64,000 bases of DNA from UBA6168 sp041752395 (GCA_041752395.1 JBGSWN010000244.1:1-64000), one strand, 5' to 3'; counted from the first letter of the stretch, positions 45,192 through 52,969 are shown. Notes: generated by a model not told the origin, from the sequence alone. A program made the numbers and translations.

Positions 45192-46046
45192 ATGAAAAAA
45201 CTCGCTTCGCTTGTGCTGTTTGGGCTTCTCGCAATGCCTTTTTTCCAAGCTCAAACACCTGTGGAACTGTCCCCTTCGCCAACTGAAAATGAAGAGGTTT
45301 TTAAAGTAGTGGAACAAACACCTGAGTTTCCAGACGGTGAAGCCGCTATGCTGAATTTCATTTATAGCAATATCCAATATCCCAAATTTGCAATAAAACA
45401 AAATGTGCAAGGCAAAGTATTGGTCAGATTTGTAGTTGAAAAGGACGGCTCTTTGGCAGATGGAGAAATTATCCACGACATTGGTGCTGGTTGTGGAGCA
45501 GAAGCCTTGCGGGTTGTCTATTCGATGCCAAAATGGTCCCCAGGCAAGCCTAGAGGTAGGCCAATTCGCACCCAATTTATTTTGACTGTGGAATTCATTC
45601 TAAAAAACGGCAAACCAATTAGGCCAACGCAATTAGTTTTGGAATCGAAGCATATCTCAGCTAAGTCTTATGATACAGTTCCTGATGAAAATGAAATTTT
45701 CAAATACGTGGAATACCCGCCTATGTTTGCTGGCTGTGAGGGCATAGAAGACTATTTTGAGCAGGAAAAATGCGCCAATGAAAAACTGCATAAATTTATC
45801 AACGATAAGCTCAAATATTCCAAAAAGGCAAAGCGAAATAAAATCGAAGGAACAGTCTATGTATCATTTATTATTGAAAAAGATGGCTCCATTTCCAACG
45901 CACAACTCCTAAGCGAAATTGGTAGTGGCTGTGGGGCGGAGGCCCTTCGGGTGATCGGCGCCATGCCCAAGTGGAACCCAGGAAAGCAACGGGGCAAACT
46001 CATCAGGTACTATTATGAAGTACCCATCAAATTCAAACTGGAATAG
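45192..46046 (+). CDS. Exported protein with two TonB C-terminal domains
   Basis: The product has 284 residues from ATG 45192 (signal peptide MKKLASLVLFGLLAMPFFQAQ). It contains two TonB_C-like domains of about 110 residues, each with a YPKFA/YSKKAK start, VxVRFVVEKDGSLADGEI or VSFIIEKDGSISNAQL, then GAGCGAEALRV...MPKWSPGK. The shared GCGAEALRV block marks an internal duplication. There is no N-terminal TonB helix that would stay in the membrane and no Pro-rich spacer, so it cannot energise receptors like classic TonB. It may bind TonB boxes or peptidoglycan in the periplasm. Coding is AT-richer than the cyclase upstream. Confidence 0.82.
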   Translation: MKKLASLVLFGLLAMPFFQAQTPVELSPSPTENEEVFKVVEQTPEFPDGEAAMLNFIYSNIQYPKFAIKQNVQGKVLVRFVVEKDGSLADGEIIHDIGAGCGAEALRVVYSMPKWSPGKPRGRPIRTQFILTVEFILKNGKPIRPTQLVLESKHISAKSYDTVPDENEIFKYVEYPPMFAGCEGIEDYFEQEKCANEKLHKFINDKLKYSKKAKRNKIEGTVYVSFIIEKDGSISNAQLLSEIGSGCGAEALRVIGAMPKWNPGKQRGKLIRYYYEVPIKFKLE

Positions 46047-46165
46047 GTAGAGCCAATAGTTTTCCAACACCATTTTTCTTAAGAAAATTTTAACCTCTCA
46101 GGCAGCGAACGCCAACCCCTGTACGTATTGGTATTGGTTTAAAGAAATAGGCGTTATTTACATGC

Positions 46166-46217
46166 AGGCGGCTCCGTTTACTCTCACTAAAATGTAAACA
46201 AAATTCAGGAGCCGCCT
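46166..46217 (+). terminator. Stem-loop terminator after the TonB_C gene
   Basis: AGGCGGCTCC (46166-46175) pairs with GGAGCCGCCT (46208-46217) and is followed by TCATTTTTTCC. The 32-nt loop contains GTTTACTC and GTAAAC segments that could pair further. Confidence 0.75.
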
Positions 46218-46305
46218 TCATTTTTTCCTTTCCTGCATCCACTTCCATCCTTTCCTCGTTTCAAGTTTACCTTTGCACTGCTCGTAACTCAAAACTCAAA
46301 GCTTC

Positions 46306-47073
46306 TTGACTTTTACTTTTTTAGGCACCGGCACCTCCCAAGGCGTACCCATCATCGGCTGCAACTGCGAAGTCTGCACCTCCTCCGACCCACGGGACAA
46401 TCGGCTACGCACCTCGCTGCTAGTTTCGCACGAAGGGAAAAACGTCGTGATTGACGCCGGGCCAGACTTCCGGCAGCAGATGTTGCGGGCCAAGGTTAAA
46501 AGCTTGGAAGCCGTCGTGCTGACCCACGAGCACAACGATCACATCATCGGCCTCGACGATGTGCGCCCCTTCAATTTCCTGCAAAACCGCCACATGCCGC
46601 TCTTCGGCACGGCCTCCGTCTTGGCGGAGGTGAAGCAGCGCTTTGCGTATATTTTTGCAGAAAACCCGTACCCCGGTGCGCCGATGATTCAACCCGTGGA
46701 AATCAACAACGATGAGGCTTTTCGAGTGGCGGGCATTCCGTTTCAACCCATCGAAGTGATGCACGGTGGGCTGCCTGTGACTGCCTTCCGCATCGGCGAT
46801 TTCGCTTACATCACCGACATGAAGACCATTGCCGATGGGGAAAAACTGAAGCTGCGGGGTGTGAAAACCCTCGTCGTGAATGCCCTGCACCTCGATTGGC
46901 ACCACTCGCATTTGAACCTCGAAGAAGCACTGGCTTTCATCGAAATCATCCAGCCGGAACAGGCGTACCTGACGCATCTTAGCCATCGGATGGGACTGCA
47001 TGAGGAGCGCTCAAAGCTGCTGCCGAAGGGGGTGGGGCTGGCTTGGGATGGGCTGACTTTGCAAACTGACTAG
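46306..47073 (+). CDS. MBL-fold metal-dependent hydrolase (PhnP-like)
   Basis: This 255-residue enzyme starts with TFLGTGTSQGVPIIGCNCEVC, the PhnP-type N-terminus with a zinc-binding Cys pair, followed by DAGPDFRQQML and the dinuclear metal motif THEHNDHIIGLDD near residue 80. ALHLDWHHSHLNLEEALAF near 198 and THLSHRMGLHEE near 226 complete the metal site. Family members include 5-phosphoribosyl cyclic phosphodiesterase and tRNA-processing-like enzymes; the true substrate is unknown. The only start giving the conserved N-terminus is TTG 46306. A short AACTCAA array (46288-46303) touches it. A TACCTTTG box is at 46268-46275. Confidence 0.88.
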   Translation: MTFTFLGTGTSQGVPIIGCNCEVCTSSDPRDNRLRTSLLVSHEGKNVVIDAGPDFRQQMLRAKVKSLEAVVLTHEHNDHIIGLDDVRPFNFLQNRHMPLFGTASVLAEVKQRFAYIFAENPYPGAPMIQPVEINNDEAFRVAGIPFQPIEVMHGGLPVTAFRIGDFAYITDMKTIADGEKLKLRGVKTLVVNALHLDWHHSHLNLEEALAFIEIIQPEQAYLTHLSHRMGLHEERSKLLPKGVGLAWDGLTLQTD

Positions 47074-47103
47074 ACCTACCAAGTTATTAAAACTTGGAAA
47101 GTC

Positions 47104-47133
47104 TTTGCTAAGGAACCTGAAAGTTTACCTTTG
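47104..47133 (+). promoter_or_regulatory. Promoter TTTG-N18-TACCTTTG
   Basis: TTTG (47104-47107) and TACCTTTG (47126-47133) are separated by 18 nt. The predicted start gives a leader of about 75 nt for the PhnA-like gene, containing a strong hairpin. Confidence 0.7.
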
Positions 47134-47155
47134 CGCCCCTAAAATGCAGCGGTTA

Positions 47156-47187
47156 CGTTTACTAATCTTCTGAAAGATTAGTAAACG
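47156..47187 (+). promoter_or_regulatory. Perfect 14-bp stem-loop in the PhnA-like gene leader
   Basis: CGTTTACTAATCTT (47156-47169) pairs perfectly with 47174-47187 around a CTGA loop, and the flanks GCAG and CTGC can extend it across a 6-nt bulge. It sits inside the transcribed leader, 27 bases before ATG 47214, without a U tract. It may control translation or mRNA life. Confidence 0.65.
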
Positions 47188-47213
47188 TTGGAACTGCTAA
47201 AACGTAAAACAAA

Positions 47214-47789
47214 ATGACCAACCAAGAAATATTGCAACAGCGCAGCGGCGCATCCTGCGAACTTTGCGGAGCAAAAGAAACGCTCGCAGCCTACACCGTC
47301 GCTCCGAAAGCTGGCGACAACGCCGATGAAATGGCCCTCCTTTGCGACACCTGCCGCAGCCAAATCGAAGACCCCACCACTGCCGATGAAAACCACTGGC
47401 GCTGCCTCAACGACAGCATGTGGAGCGAAGTACCCGCCGTAAAAGTGCTGGCCTACCGCATGCTCGACCACCTGCGCCCTGCGGGTTGGCCCGCCGAACT
47501 GATTGAAACGATGTACCTCGATGACGAGGAACTGGCTTGGGCAAAATCCGGCATCACCGCCACTGACCAAGACCCTGAACAAAAGCACGTGGACTGCAAC
47601 GGCGTTGAATTGGAAAGCGGCGACACGGTCGTTTTGACAAAAGACCTCGACGTGAAAGGGGCCAGCTTTGCTGCCAAACGGGGCACTGCCGTCCGCAATA
47701 TCCGCTTGGTGATGGACAATCCTGAGCAGATTGAAGGGAAGGTGAATGGGCAGACGATTGTGATTTTGACGAAGTATGTGAAGAAGTAA
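47214..47789 (+). CDS. PhnA-domain zinc-ribbon protein
   Basis: This 191-residue cytoplasmic protein has a zinc-ribbon with CELCG near residue 15 and CDTCRSQ near 45, a helical middle and a C-terminal PhnA-like SH3 barrel (VDCNGVELESGDTVVLTKDLDVKGASFAAKRGTAVRNIRL). PhnA/YjdM proteins were named from a phosphonate-growth locus, but no catalytic role is established for this domain. No phosphonate genes are nearby other than the PhnP-like hydrolase upstream, which is suggestive only. Confidence 0.85.
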   Translation: MTNQEILQQRSGASCELCGAKETLAAYTVAPKAGDNADEMALLCDTCRSQIEDPTTADENHWRCLNDSMWSEVPAVKVLAYRMLDHLRPAGWPAELIETMYLDDEELAWAKSGITATDQDPEQKHVDCNGVELESGDTVVLTKDLDVKGASFAAKRGTAVRNIRLVMDNPEQIEGKVNGQTIVILTKYVKK

Positions 47790-47826
47790 TAAACTGTGAA
47801 CAGTGAATGATGAACGGTGAATATGC
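47790..47826. repeat. Heptad array overlapping the vsr start (TGAACGG words)
   Basis: TGAACAG, TGAATGA, TGAACGG and TGAATAT are in register. The vocabulary is the same as at 57952-57986. It supplies the GTG and ATG start candidates of the next gene. Confidence 0.7.
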
Positions 47827-48362
47827 CGCATCTATCGCTTATCCGCTATCTTCGCTTCATGCCGAAGCGCTATTCCCAACCCACCATAAAAGTCCCCCGC
47901 TTCGCCGAAGAAGCCGGCTTTTACACCACCCCGCAGCGGTCGGAGATGATGAGCCGCATCCGTGGGGCGAACACAAAGCCGGAGGTGGCGCTGCGCAAGG
48001 CTTTGTGGCATTTCGGCTACCGTTACCGCATCCACGACAAGCGACTGCCGGGCAAACCTGACCTCGTGTTTGCTAAGCAAAAAACCGTCGTCTTCGTGGA
48101 TGGCGACTTCTGGCATGGCTTCGATTGGCGGCACAAACGGGAGAAAATAAAGTCCAACCCCGCCTTCTGGATTCCGAAAATCGAACGGAACATGCAGCGT
48201 GACCGGGAAGTGACCGCCCAACTGGAAGCCCTTGGCTGGCGGGTCGTGCGCATCTGGGAGCATGAACTAAAAAAGGCCGAGTTTGGGGCTACCGTAAACC
48301 GAATAGTGCAGCTACTTCAAGAAGCCAACAGGGAAATGGATTACCTACTAACTGACGACTGA
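47817..48362 (+). CDS. vsr: Very short patch repair (Vsr-type) DNA mismatch endonuclease
   Basis: The product has up to 181 residues; starts at GTG 47817, ATG 47823 or ATG 47859 are all possible because the heptad array covers the first two. The Vsr core is complete: PQRSEMMSRIRGANTKPEVALRKALWHFGYRYRIHDKRLPGKPDLVF, then VVFVDGDFWHGFDW with the catalytic Asp and His, and LEALGWRVVRIWEHEL. Vsr nicks T:G mismatches left by deamination of 5-methylcytosine and usually lies beside a cytosine methyltransferase. None is present in this window. Confidence 0.9.
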   Translation: MNMPHLSLIRYLRFMPKRYSQPTIKVPRFAEEAGFYTTPQRSEMMSRIRGANTKPEVALRKALWHFGYRYRIHDKRLPGKPDLVFAKQKTVVFVDGDFWHGFDWRHKREKIKSNPAFWIPKIERNMQRDREVTAQLEALGWRVVRIWEHELKKAEFGATVNRIVQLLQEANREMDYLLTDD

Positions 48363-48375
48363 TGATTTACGACGC

Positions 48376-50304
48376 TCACTCTCTCACCCGCTCACCCGCT
48401 ATCTCCTCCACCCGTTGCTTCTCATACTGCTCCCAATAATACCCCTTGTTTTGCAGCAGCTCCTCGTGCGTCCCTTCTTCCACAATGCAACCATCGCCGA
48501 GCACGATGATTTTATCAAATTCCAGCAGGGAATAAATGCGGTGGGTGATGATGATGGCCGTTTTGTCGGCGATGTCGCCGCCGAGGTAGCCGAGGATGCG
48601 CTTTTCCGTGTTGGTATCCACAGCGCTGAGGCAGTCGTCGAGGAGGACAATGTCGGGCTTTTTCAGCAGGGCACGGGCGATGCTTACCCGCTGTTTTTGG
48701 CCGCCGCTGAGGGTGACGCCTCGCTCGCCTACCACCGTCTCGAAGCCTTCCGGCAGTTCGGCGATTTCATCATAAATGGCGGCGTGTTTCGTGTAGGTTT
48801 CCACCTCGGCCTGTGTGGCATCGGGGCGACCAAAGCGGACGTTGTTGCTCACCGAATCGGAAAACAGGAACACATCCTGCGGCACGTAGCCGATTCGCTG
48901 GCGCAATTGGCGGAGGTTCTGCTGGCGGATGTCCAGGCCGTCCACCATTATTTTTCCTTCGGTAACATCGTAGAGCCGCACCAACAGGTCGGCGATGGTG
49001 GACTTCCCGCTGCCCGTCCGCCCGATGATGGCGAGTTTTTGGCCGGGTTTGAGTTTAAAGCTGATATTCCGAAGCGCAATGATGCCGGTGTCGGGGTAGG
49101 TGAAGGAAACGTCATCGAAAATGATTGACGATTGACGATTGACGATTGACGATTGGGGGAAGGGGATTGCGGATTGCGGATTGCGGATTGCGGATTGGGG
49201 GCCGTTGTTACTTGCCATTGACTGCCCACTGGACTGATTGACTGCCGAACTGGACTGCCCACTGCCCACTGTCGAACTGCCAACTGGATTTGCAATCTCC
49301 GGTTTTATTTCCAGGAACTCATTAATCCGTTTTTGTGAAGCGGCTGCTTGTTGGATGAGAGAGCTAATCCAGCCGAGGGAGGTGACGGGCCAAGTGAGCA
49401 TGTTCACGTAGATGATGAACTCGGCAATATTACCCGTGGTGATAGTGCCCTTGGCCACTTGCAGGCCGCCGACATAGACGGTAATGATGGTGCTGAGGCC
49501 GATGAGCACGAGCATCACGGGCTGAAAAAGCGAGTCCACACGGGCCAGTTTCAGCGATTTGTCCATGTAGGCTTGGCTTTCGGCTTGGAAAAAATGGCCC
49601 ATCGGTTTTTCCTGGGTGTAGCTTTTTACTACTCGAATCCCGCTGAAAACCTCCTGCGAAATACTGGTCAGTTTGGAAAGCTGTTGCTGGATTTTCGTGC
49701 TGTTTTTTGAAATCAAACTGCTCACGTAGTAAATGGAAATGGACAAAATGGGCAGCGGCAGCAGCGACCAAAGCGTGAGCGTGACGTTCACCCGCAGCAT
49801 GGAGATAATGACGAGGGTGAACAGGGAAATCAGGTTGATGCCGTACAAAATGGCCGGGCCGAGGTACATCCGCACTTTCGAGACGTCCTCCATGACACGG
49901 GCCATGAGGTCGCCGGTGGCGTTTTTTTTGTAAAAAGCGAGGTGCAGTTCTTCGTAATGTTGGAAGATTTCCTTGCGCAAATCGTATTCAATCAGCCGGG
50001 ACATGACGATGATGGTCTGGCGGACGAGGAACAGAAACCCGCCCATGAGGAGCGCCAAAATCAGGACGATGATGCCAAAATAGAGCAGCGTCTGTCCAAG
50101 GTGACTGTAAACCTCCGACTGCAATTTGAAGCCGTCGAATTGGTGGTACATCGAGATGTTTTCCACCACAAGGTCGAGCGCTTGGCGTATCATCTGGGGT
50201 TGCAGCGATTGGAAATAGTTGGAAATAAAAATAAAAAGAATGCCGAACAGCAAGCGCCTGCGGTATTTAACGAAGTATTTGTTGAGGTAAAAAAGATGTG
50301 TCAT
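48376..50304 (-). CDS. ABC exporter (fused permease/ATPase) with heptad-array-encoded linker
   Basis: This 642-residue half-transporter of the MsbA/MdlB type has six helices (residues 15-310) and then an ATPase domain with Walker A GRTGSGKST near 431, signature LSGGQKQRVSIARALL near 535 and Walker B DIVLLDDCLS near 551. Between them, residues about 339-394 read as Ser/Gln/Asn-rich repeats such as NPQSAIR. This segment is the translation of a heptad DNA array (49123-49290). It dimerises to export lipid or drug substrates. The insertion lies in the flexible link, so function is probably kept. Confidence 0.93.
   Translation of the reverse strand: MTHLFYLNKYFVKYRRRLLFGILFIFISNYFQSLQPQMIRQALDLVVENISMYHQFDGFKLQSEVYSHLGQTLLYFGIIVLILALLMGGFLFLVRQTIIVMSRLIEYDLRKEIFQHYEELHLAFYKKNATGDLMARVMEDVSKVRMYLGPAILYGINLISLFTLVIISMLRVNVTLTLWSLLPLPILSISIYYVSSLISKNSTKIQQQLSKLTSISQEVFSGIRVVKSYTQEKPMGHFFQAESQAYMDKSLKLARVDSLFQPVMLVLIGLSTIITVYVGGLQVAKGTITTGNIAEFIIYVNMLTWPVTSLGWISSLIQQAAASQKRINEFLEIKPEIANPVGSSTVGSGQSSSAVNQSSGQSMASNNGPQSAIRNPQSAIPFPQSSIVNRQSSIIFDDVSFTYPDTGIIALRNISFKLKPGQKLAIIGRTGSGKSTIADLLVRLYDVTEGKIMVDGLDIRQQNLRQLRQRIGYVPQDVFLFSDSVSNNVRFGRPDATQAEVETYTKHAAIYDEIAELPEGFETVVGERGVTLSGGQKQRVSIARALLKKPDIVLLDDCLSAVDTNTEKRILGYLGGDIADKTAIIITHRIYSLLEFDKIIVLGDGCIVEEGTHEELLQNKGYYWEQYEKQRVEEIAGERVRE
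49123..49290. repeat. Heptad array inside the ABC exporter gene
   Basis: Starting at 49123 eleven heptads keep register to 49199: four GATTGAC, GATTGGG, GGAAGGG, four GATTGCG and GATTGGG. They are followed by a third vocabulary (ACTGCCC, ACTGGAC, ACTGCCAAC) to 49290. Three lexicons are thus joined in one array. All frames used avoid stops, and because 21 bp equals seven codons the peptide also repeats by seven residues. Confidence 0.9.
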
Positions 50305-50310
50305 TTTAGT

Positions 50311-50445
50311 TCGACAGTTCGACAGTTGGCAGTTGGCAGTCAGTCTTGAAGTGGGCAGTTGTTAAGTCTTGTCCGTTTTTCACCGCACTTGACTACTTAA
50401 CTGAGAACTAACTGCCCACTGCCCACTGTCGAACTGCCAACTAAA
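50311..50445. repeat. Heptad inverted array upstream of the ABC exporter and esterase (copy 2)
   Basis: Left words (TCGACAG, TTGGCAG, TTGGCAG, TCAGTCT) and right words (ACTGCCC, ACTGCCC, ACTGTCG, AACTGCC) are complementary. The unit is a diverged copy of 12563-12676. It lies in the divergent region between the exporter start and the esterase promoter. Confidence 0.75.
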
Positions 50446-50449
50446 AAAT

Positions 50450-50480
50450 TTTGGTTGGCAAAATTAGGTAAATATCTTTG
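50450..50480 (+). promoter_or_regulatory. Promoter TTTG-N19-TATCTTTG
   Basis: TTTG (50450-50453) and TATCTTTG (50473-50480) have the consensus 19-nt spacing. The leader (about 57 nt) includes a TCGAAAC/TCACAAC heptad array at 50506-50536 just before ATG 50544. Confidence 0.8.
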
Positions 50481-50505
50481 TGCCGAACGATTTGGCAGCG
50501 ACCAA

Positions 50506-50536
50506 CTCGAAACTCACAACTCGAAACTCACAACTT
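50506..50536. repeat. Heptad array in the esterase leader (TCGAAAC, TCACAAC)
   Basis: TCGAAAC, TCACAAC, TCGAAAC and TCACAAC follow one another exactly in the 5' leader, eight bases before the esterase start codon. No inverted partner is near. Confidence 0.75.
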
Positions 50537-50543
50537 TAATAAA

Positions 50544-51275
50544 ATGCACCGGGAAATACACCAATGGCATAGTCCATCCCTCAACAAAAACATGGAAATC
50601 GGTATGTGGGGAAACTACGGTTTTGCCCTGCTCATGCTGCCCACTGCTGCTGCCGACTACCTCGAATACGAGCGTTTTCAGATGATGGACGTACTTGAAA
50701 ACCAAATCAATTCTGGCAAATGCAAGGTGTTTTCCATCAACAGCATCAACTCGGAGAGCTGGCTGAACAATAAAATGCACCCCCGCCACAAGGCTATTCG
50801 CCACACGCAGTTCAATAGCTACGTCTATAACGAGGTGGTGCCTTTTATCAAAAGCAAAACCAGCCCTGATACGCCGATTTACATTACTGGCGCTTCGTTG
50901 GGTGCGCTGCATTCCGCCAATTTGTACTTCAAGCGCCCCGACCTGATTGATGGCGTCATCGCCATGAGCGGCCTGTACGAGCTTCAGGAATATACGGATG
51001 GTTACTATGACGACGACGTTTATTTCAACAGCCCCGTTTCGTACTTGCCGAACCTAAGCGACGAATATTTTCTTCCCATTTTGCGGAGCAAACAACACTG
51101 CCACATCGTGACGGGCAGTGGCGCCTACGAAAACCCCGAAGGTTCCAAAACGCTTTCCGGCATCCTGTCCAGCAAGGGAATCCCCCATGAACTCGACATC
51201 TGGGGCCCCGACATGCGCCACGATTGGCCAACCTGGCGGGCGATGCTGCCGTATTACCTAGACTCAAGATTTTAG
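50544..51275 (+). CDS. Putative esterase (alpha/beta hydrolase, esterase D-like)
   Basis: This 243-residue cytosolic protein starts at ATG 50544; an earlier frame start at 50478 would be array-encoded. The nucleophile elbow GASLGALHSANLYFKRPDLIDGVIAMSGLY has Ser near residue 115, and the C-terminal RHDWPTWRAMLPYYL supplies the His near residue 226. The acidic residue is probably in the HIVTGSGAYENP strand region. This arrangement is typical of the putative-esterase family (esterase D, antigen 85-like). Substrate is unknown. Its stop lies within a long inverted heptad array. Confidence 0.85.
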   Translation: MHREIHQWHSPSLNKNMEIGMWGNYGFALLMLPTAAADYLEYERFQMMDVLENQINSGKCKVFSINSINSESWLNNKMHPRHKAIRHTQFNSYVYNEVVPFIKSKTSPDTPIYITGASLGALHSANLYFKRPDLIDGVIAMSGLYELQEYTDGYYDDDVYFNSPVSYLPNLSDEYFLPILRSKQHCHIVTGSGAYENPEGSKTLSGILSSKGIPHELDIWGPDMRHDWPTWRAMLPYYLDSRF

Positions 51276-51359
51276 AGAGTGAGAGGGTGAGCGGTGTGAG
51301 AGCGTGAGCATCGGAACCCCGCTCACGCTCTCACACCGCTCACTCTCTCACTCTCTAAA
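51271..51359. repeat. 39-bp inverted heptad array between esterase and fbp
   Basis: Arms 51271-51309 and 51321-51359 are complementary over 39 bp with one mismatch, around an 11-nt loop. Words include GTGAGAG, GGTGAGC and GCGTGAGC. The stop codon of the esterase is in the left arm, and fbp starts 22 bases after the right arm. As RNA this would be one of the most stable structures in the window. Confidence 0.9.
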
Positions 51360-51381
51360 AAAAAGCCTTAACCAAATTATT

Positions 51382-52380
51382 ATGCAGAATAGAATCATTA
51401 CCCTCGACGAGTTCATCATCCGTCGGCAGCAGGAGCACAATTTCGCCACGGGCGAACTCACCGGATTGCTCCGTGACATTGGCGTAGCCGCCAAAATCGT
51501 AAACCGGGAAGTCAACAAGGCGGGCCTGCTCAATATTTTGGGCGCCGTCGGCAATGAAAACCTCCACGGCGACACGGTGCAGAAGCTCGATATTTTTGCC
51601 AATGAGAAGTTTATCGAGTGCTTGCGCAACAGCGGCGAATGCGCTGGCATTGCTTCCGAGGAAAACGAAGAGTTCATCCCCTTGCCGCCGCTCCACGACA
51701 AAGCGAGCAAATACGTGGTGGTGATGGACCCGCTGGATGGTTCCTCGAATATTGACGTGAATGTGAGTGTCGGCACCATCTTCGGCATTTACCGACGGGT
51801 AAGCGACCCAAGCGAGCCAGTGAAACAGGAAGATTTTCTGCAAAAAGGCACTGAGCTGGTGGCGGCTGGCTATGTGCTTTACGGCACTTCCACCATCCTC
51901 GTTTATTCCACCGGCAGCGGCGTGAACGGCTTCACCCTTGACCCAACCATCGGCGAATTCTGCCTCTCCCACCAGAATATCCAGATTCCAAAGCGCAGCA
52001 ATTACTACTCGCTGAACCAAGGCTACTACCTCAAGTTCGACATCGAAATGCGCCGCTATATTGACCATTGCTCAGACAGCAATATGCAGCTCCGCTACAT
52101 CGGTTCGATGGTGAGCGATATTCACCGCATCCTGTTTCAAGGTGGCATTTTCCTATATCCAAACACCCGCAAGTACCCGAAAGGCAAGCTCCGGCTGCTT
52201 TACGAATGCAATCCCATCGGCTTTGTGGTGGAACAGGCGGGCGGCAAGGCCATCACCTGCCAACTGGAGCGGGTGCTTGAACTTGAACCAAACGGCCTTC
52301 ACCAACGGGTGACGGTGGCGATGGGTTCGCCTGAGATGGTGGACGAGATGAAGGCGTTTGTGGAGAAGTATTCGGCGTGA
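51382..52380 (+). CDS. fbp: Fructose-1,6-bisphosphatase class I
   Basis: This 332-residue gluconeogenic enzyme hydrolyses fructose 1,6-bisphosphate. ATG 51382 gives the family N-terminus MQNRIITLDEFIIRRQQEHNFATGELTGLL. Metal-site residues are in EENEEFIP near residue 93 and the signature VVMDPLDGSSNIDVNVSVGTIFGIY near 114-138; SDIHRILFQGGIFLYP near 245 and KLRLLYECNPIGFVVEQAGG near 270 complete the active site. Length is normal. It supplies fructose 6-phosphate for the pentose phosphate cluster. Confidence 0.97.
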   Translation: MQNRIITLDEFIIRRQQEHNFATGELTGLLRDIGVAAKIVNREVNKAGLLNILGAVGNENLHGDTVQKLDIFANEKFIECLRNSGECAGIASEENEEFIPLPPLHDKASKYVVVMDPLDGSSNIDVNVSVGTIFGIYRRVSDPSEPVKQEDFLQKGTELVAAGYVLYGTSTILVYSTGSGVNGFTLDPTIGEFCLSHQNIQIPKRSNYYSLNQGYYLKFDIEMRRYIDHCSDSNMQLRYIGSMVSDIHRILFQGGIFLYPNTRKYPKGKLRLLYECNPIGFVVEQAGGKAITCQLERVLELEPNGLHQRVTVAMGSPEMVDEMKAFVEKYSA

Positions 52381-52445
52381 GGGGGTGAGCGATACGATTA
52401 CTGAAAGCAATCGTATCGCTTTTGAAGAATTAAGCAACCTATACC

Positions 52446-52926
52446 ATGTTTACTAAACATTTGACATCAACTTTTGAGAGCATAGTAAAAGCCAAGATGT
52501 ATTTTTTCTTGAAAAAAAGTATATGGAAGTATCTGATACTTACATTTATGTTCGGTTTTTTAAAGCCAATAGGCGATTTAAGTGGATTTTACTCTTTCCT
52601 GGTTTATTTTACAGGGTTAATGCTTAAATTGTTTCCACTTCAATTCATTAGAGCAAAAATAATGGCCCAAAAGTTATATTTTGACGCAGACGTGGAATTT
52701 AATGATTCAGTAATTATTGTAAGGCACAGAAATAAATAAAGAAAAAATAGAACAGAAAGATTGGACATGGGTTAAAGAAATTGACGTGAAGCCGGATATA
52801 ATTTGGTTAGTCTTAAAAGAAAAATTTCCTATTAGTATGGGATTGAAAAAGGACAATCTTTCAGATTATGAAATTACTTTTTTTGAACAAAAAAAGAAAG
52901 GAAAAACGATTTCTAATTTTTCTTGA
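52446..52926 (+). pseudogene. Small membrane protein gene broken by a frameshift
   Basis: The first frame (97 residues) has two membrane helices (KYLILTFMFGFLKPIGDL and FYSFLVYFTGLMLKLFPL) and then a soluble strand. It stops at 52737-52739. From about 52729 the next frame continues without break to 52926, reading EINKEKIEQKDWTWVKEIDVKP and ending GKTISNFS. The composition and charge of both halves suggest one original protein of about 160 residues, resembling small YcxB-like membrane proteins. Either the gene is decayed or a single-base sequencing error sits in the A-rich junction. The region is AT-rich compared with neighbours. Confidence 0.6.
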
Positions 52927-52969
52927 ATTATAAGATTAAGTTGTTTCCAATGAATAATAAGTACTCTTT

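Noticed and set aside
47214..47789. Phosphonate-degradation locus formed by the PhnP-like and PhnA-like genes
   Set aside because: No C-P lyase or phosphonate transport gene is present, PhnA has no proven phosphonate role, and each gene has its own promoter.
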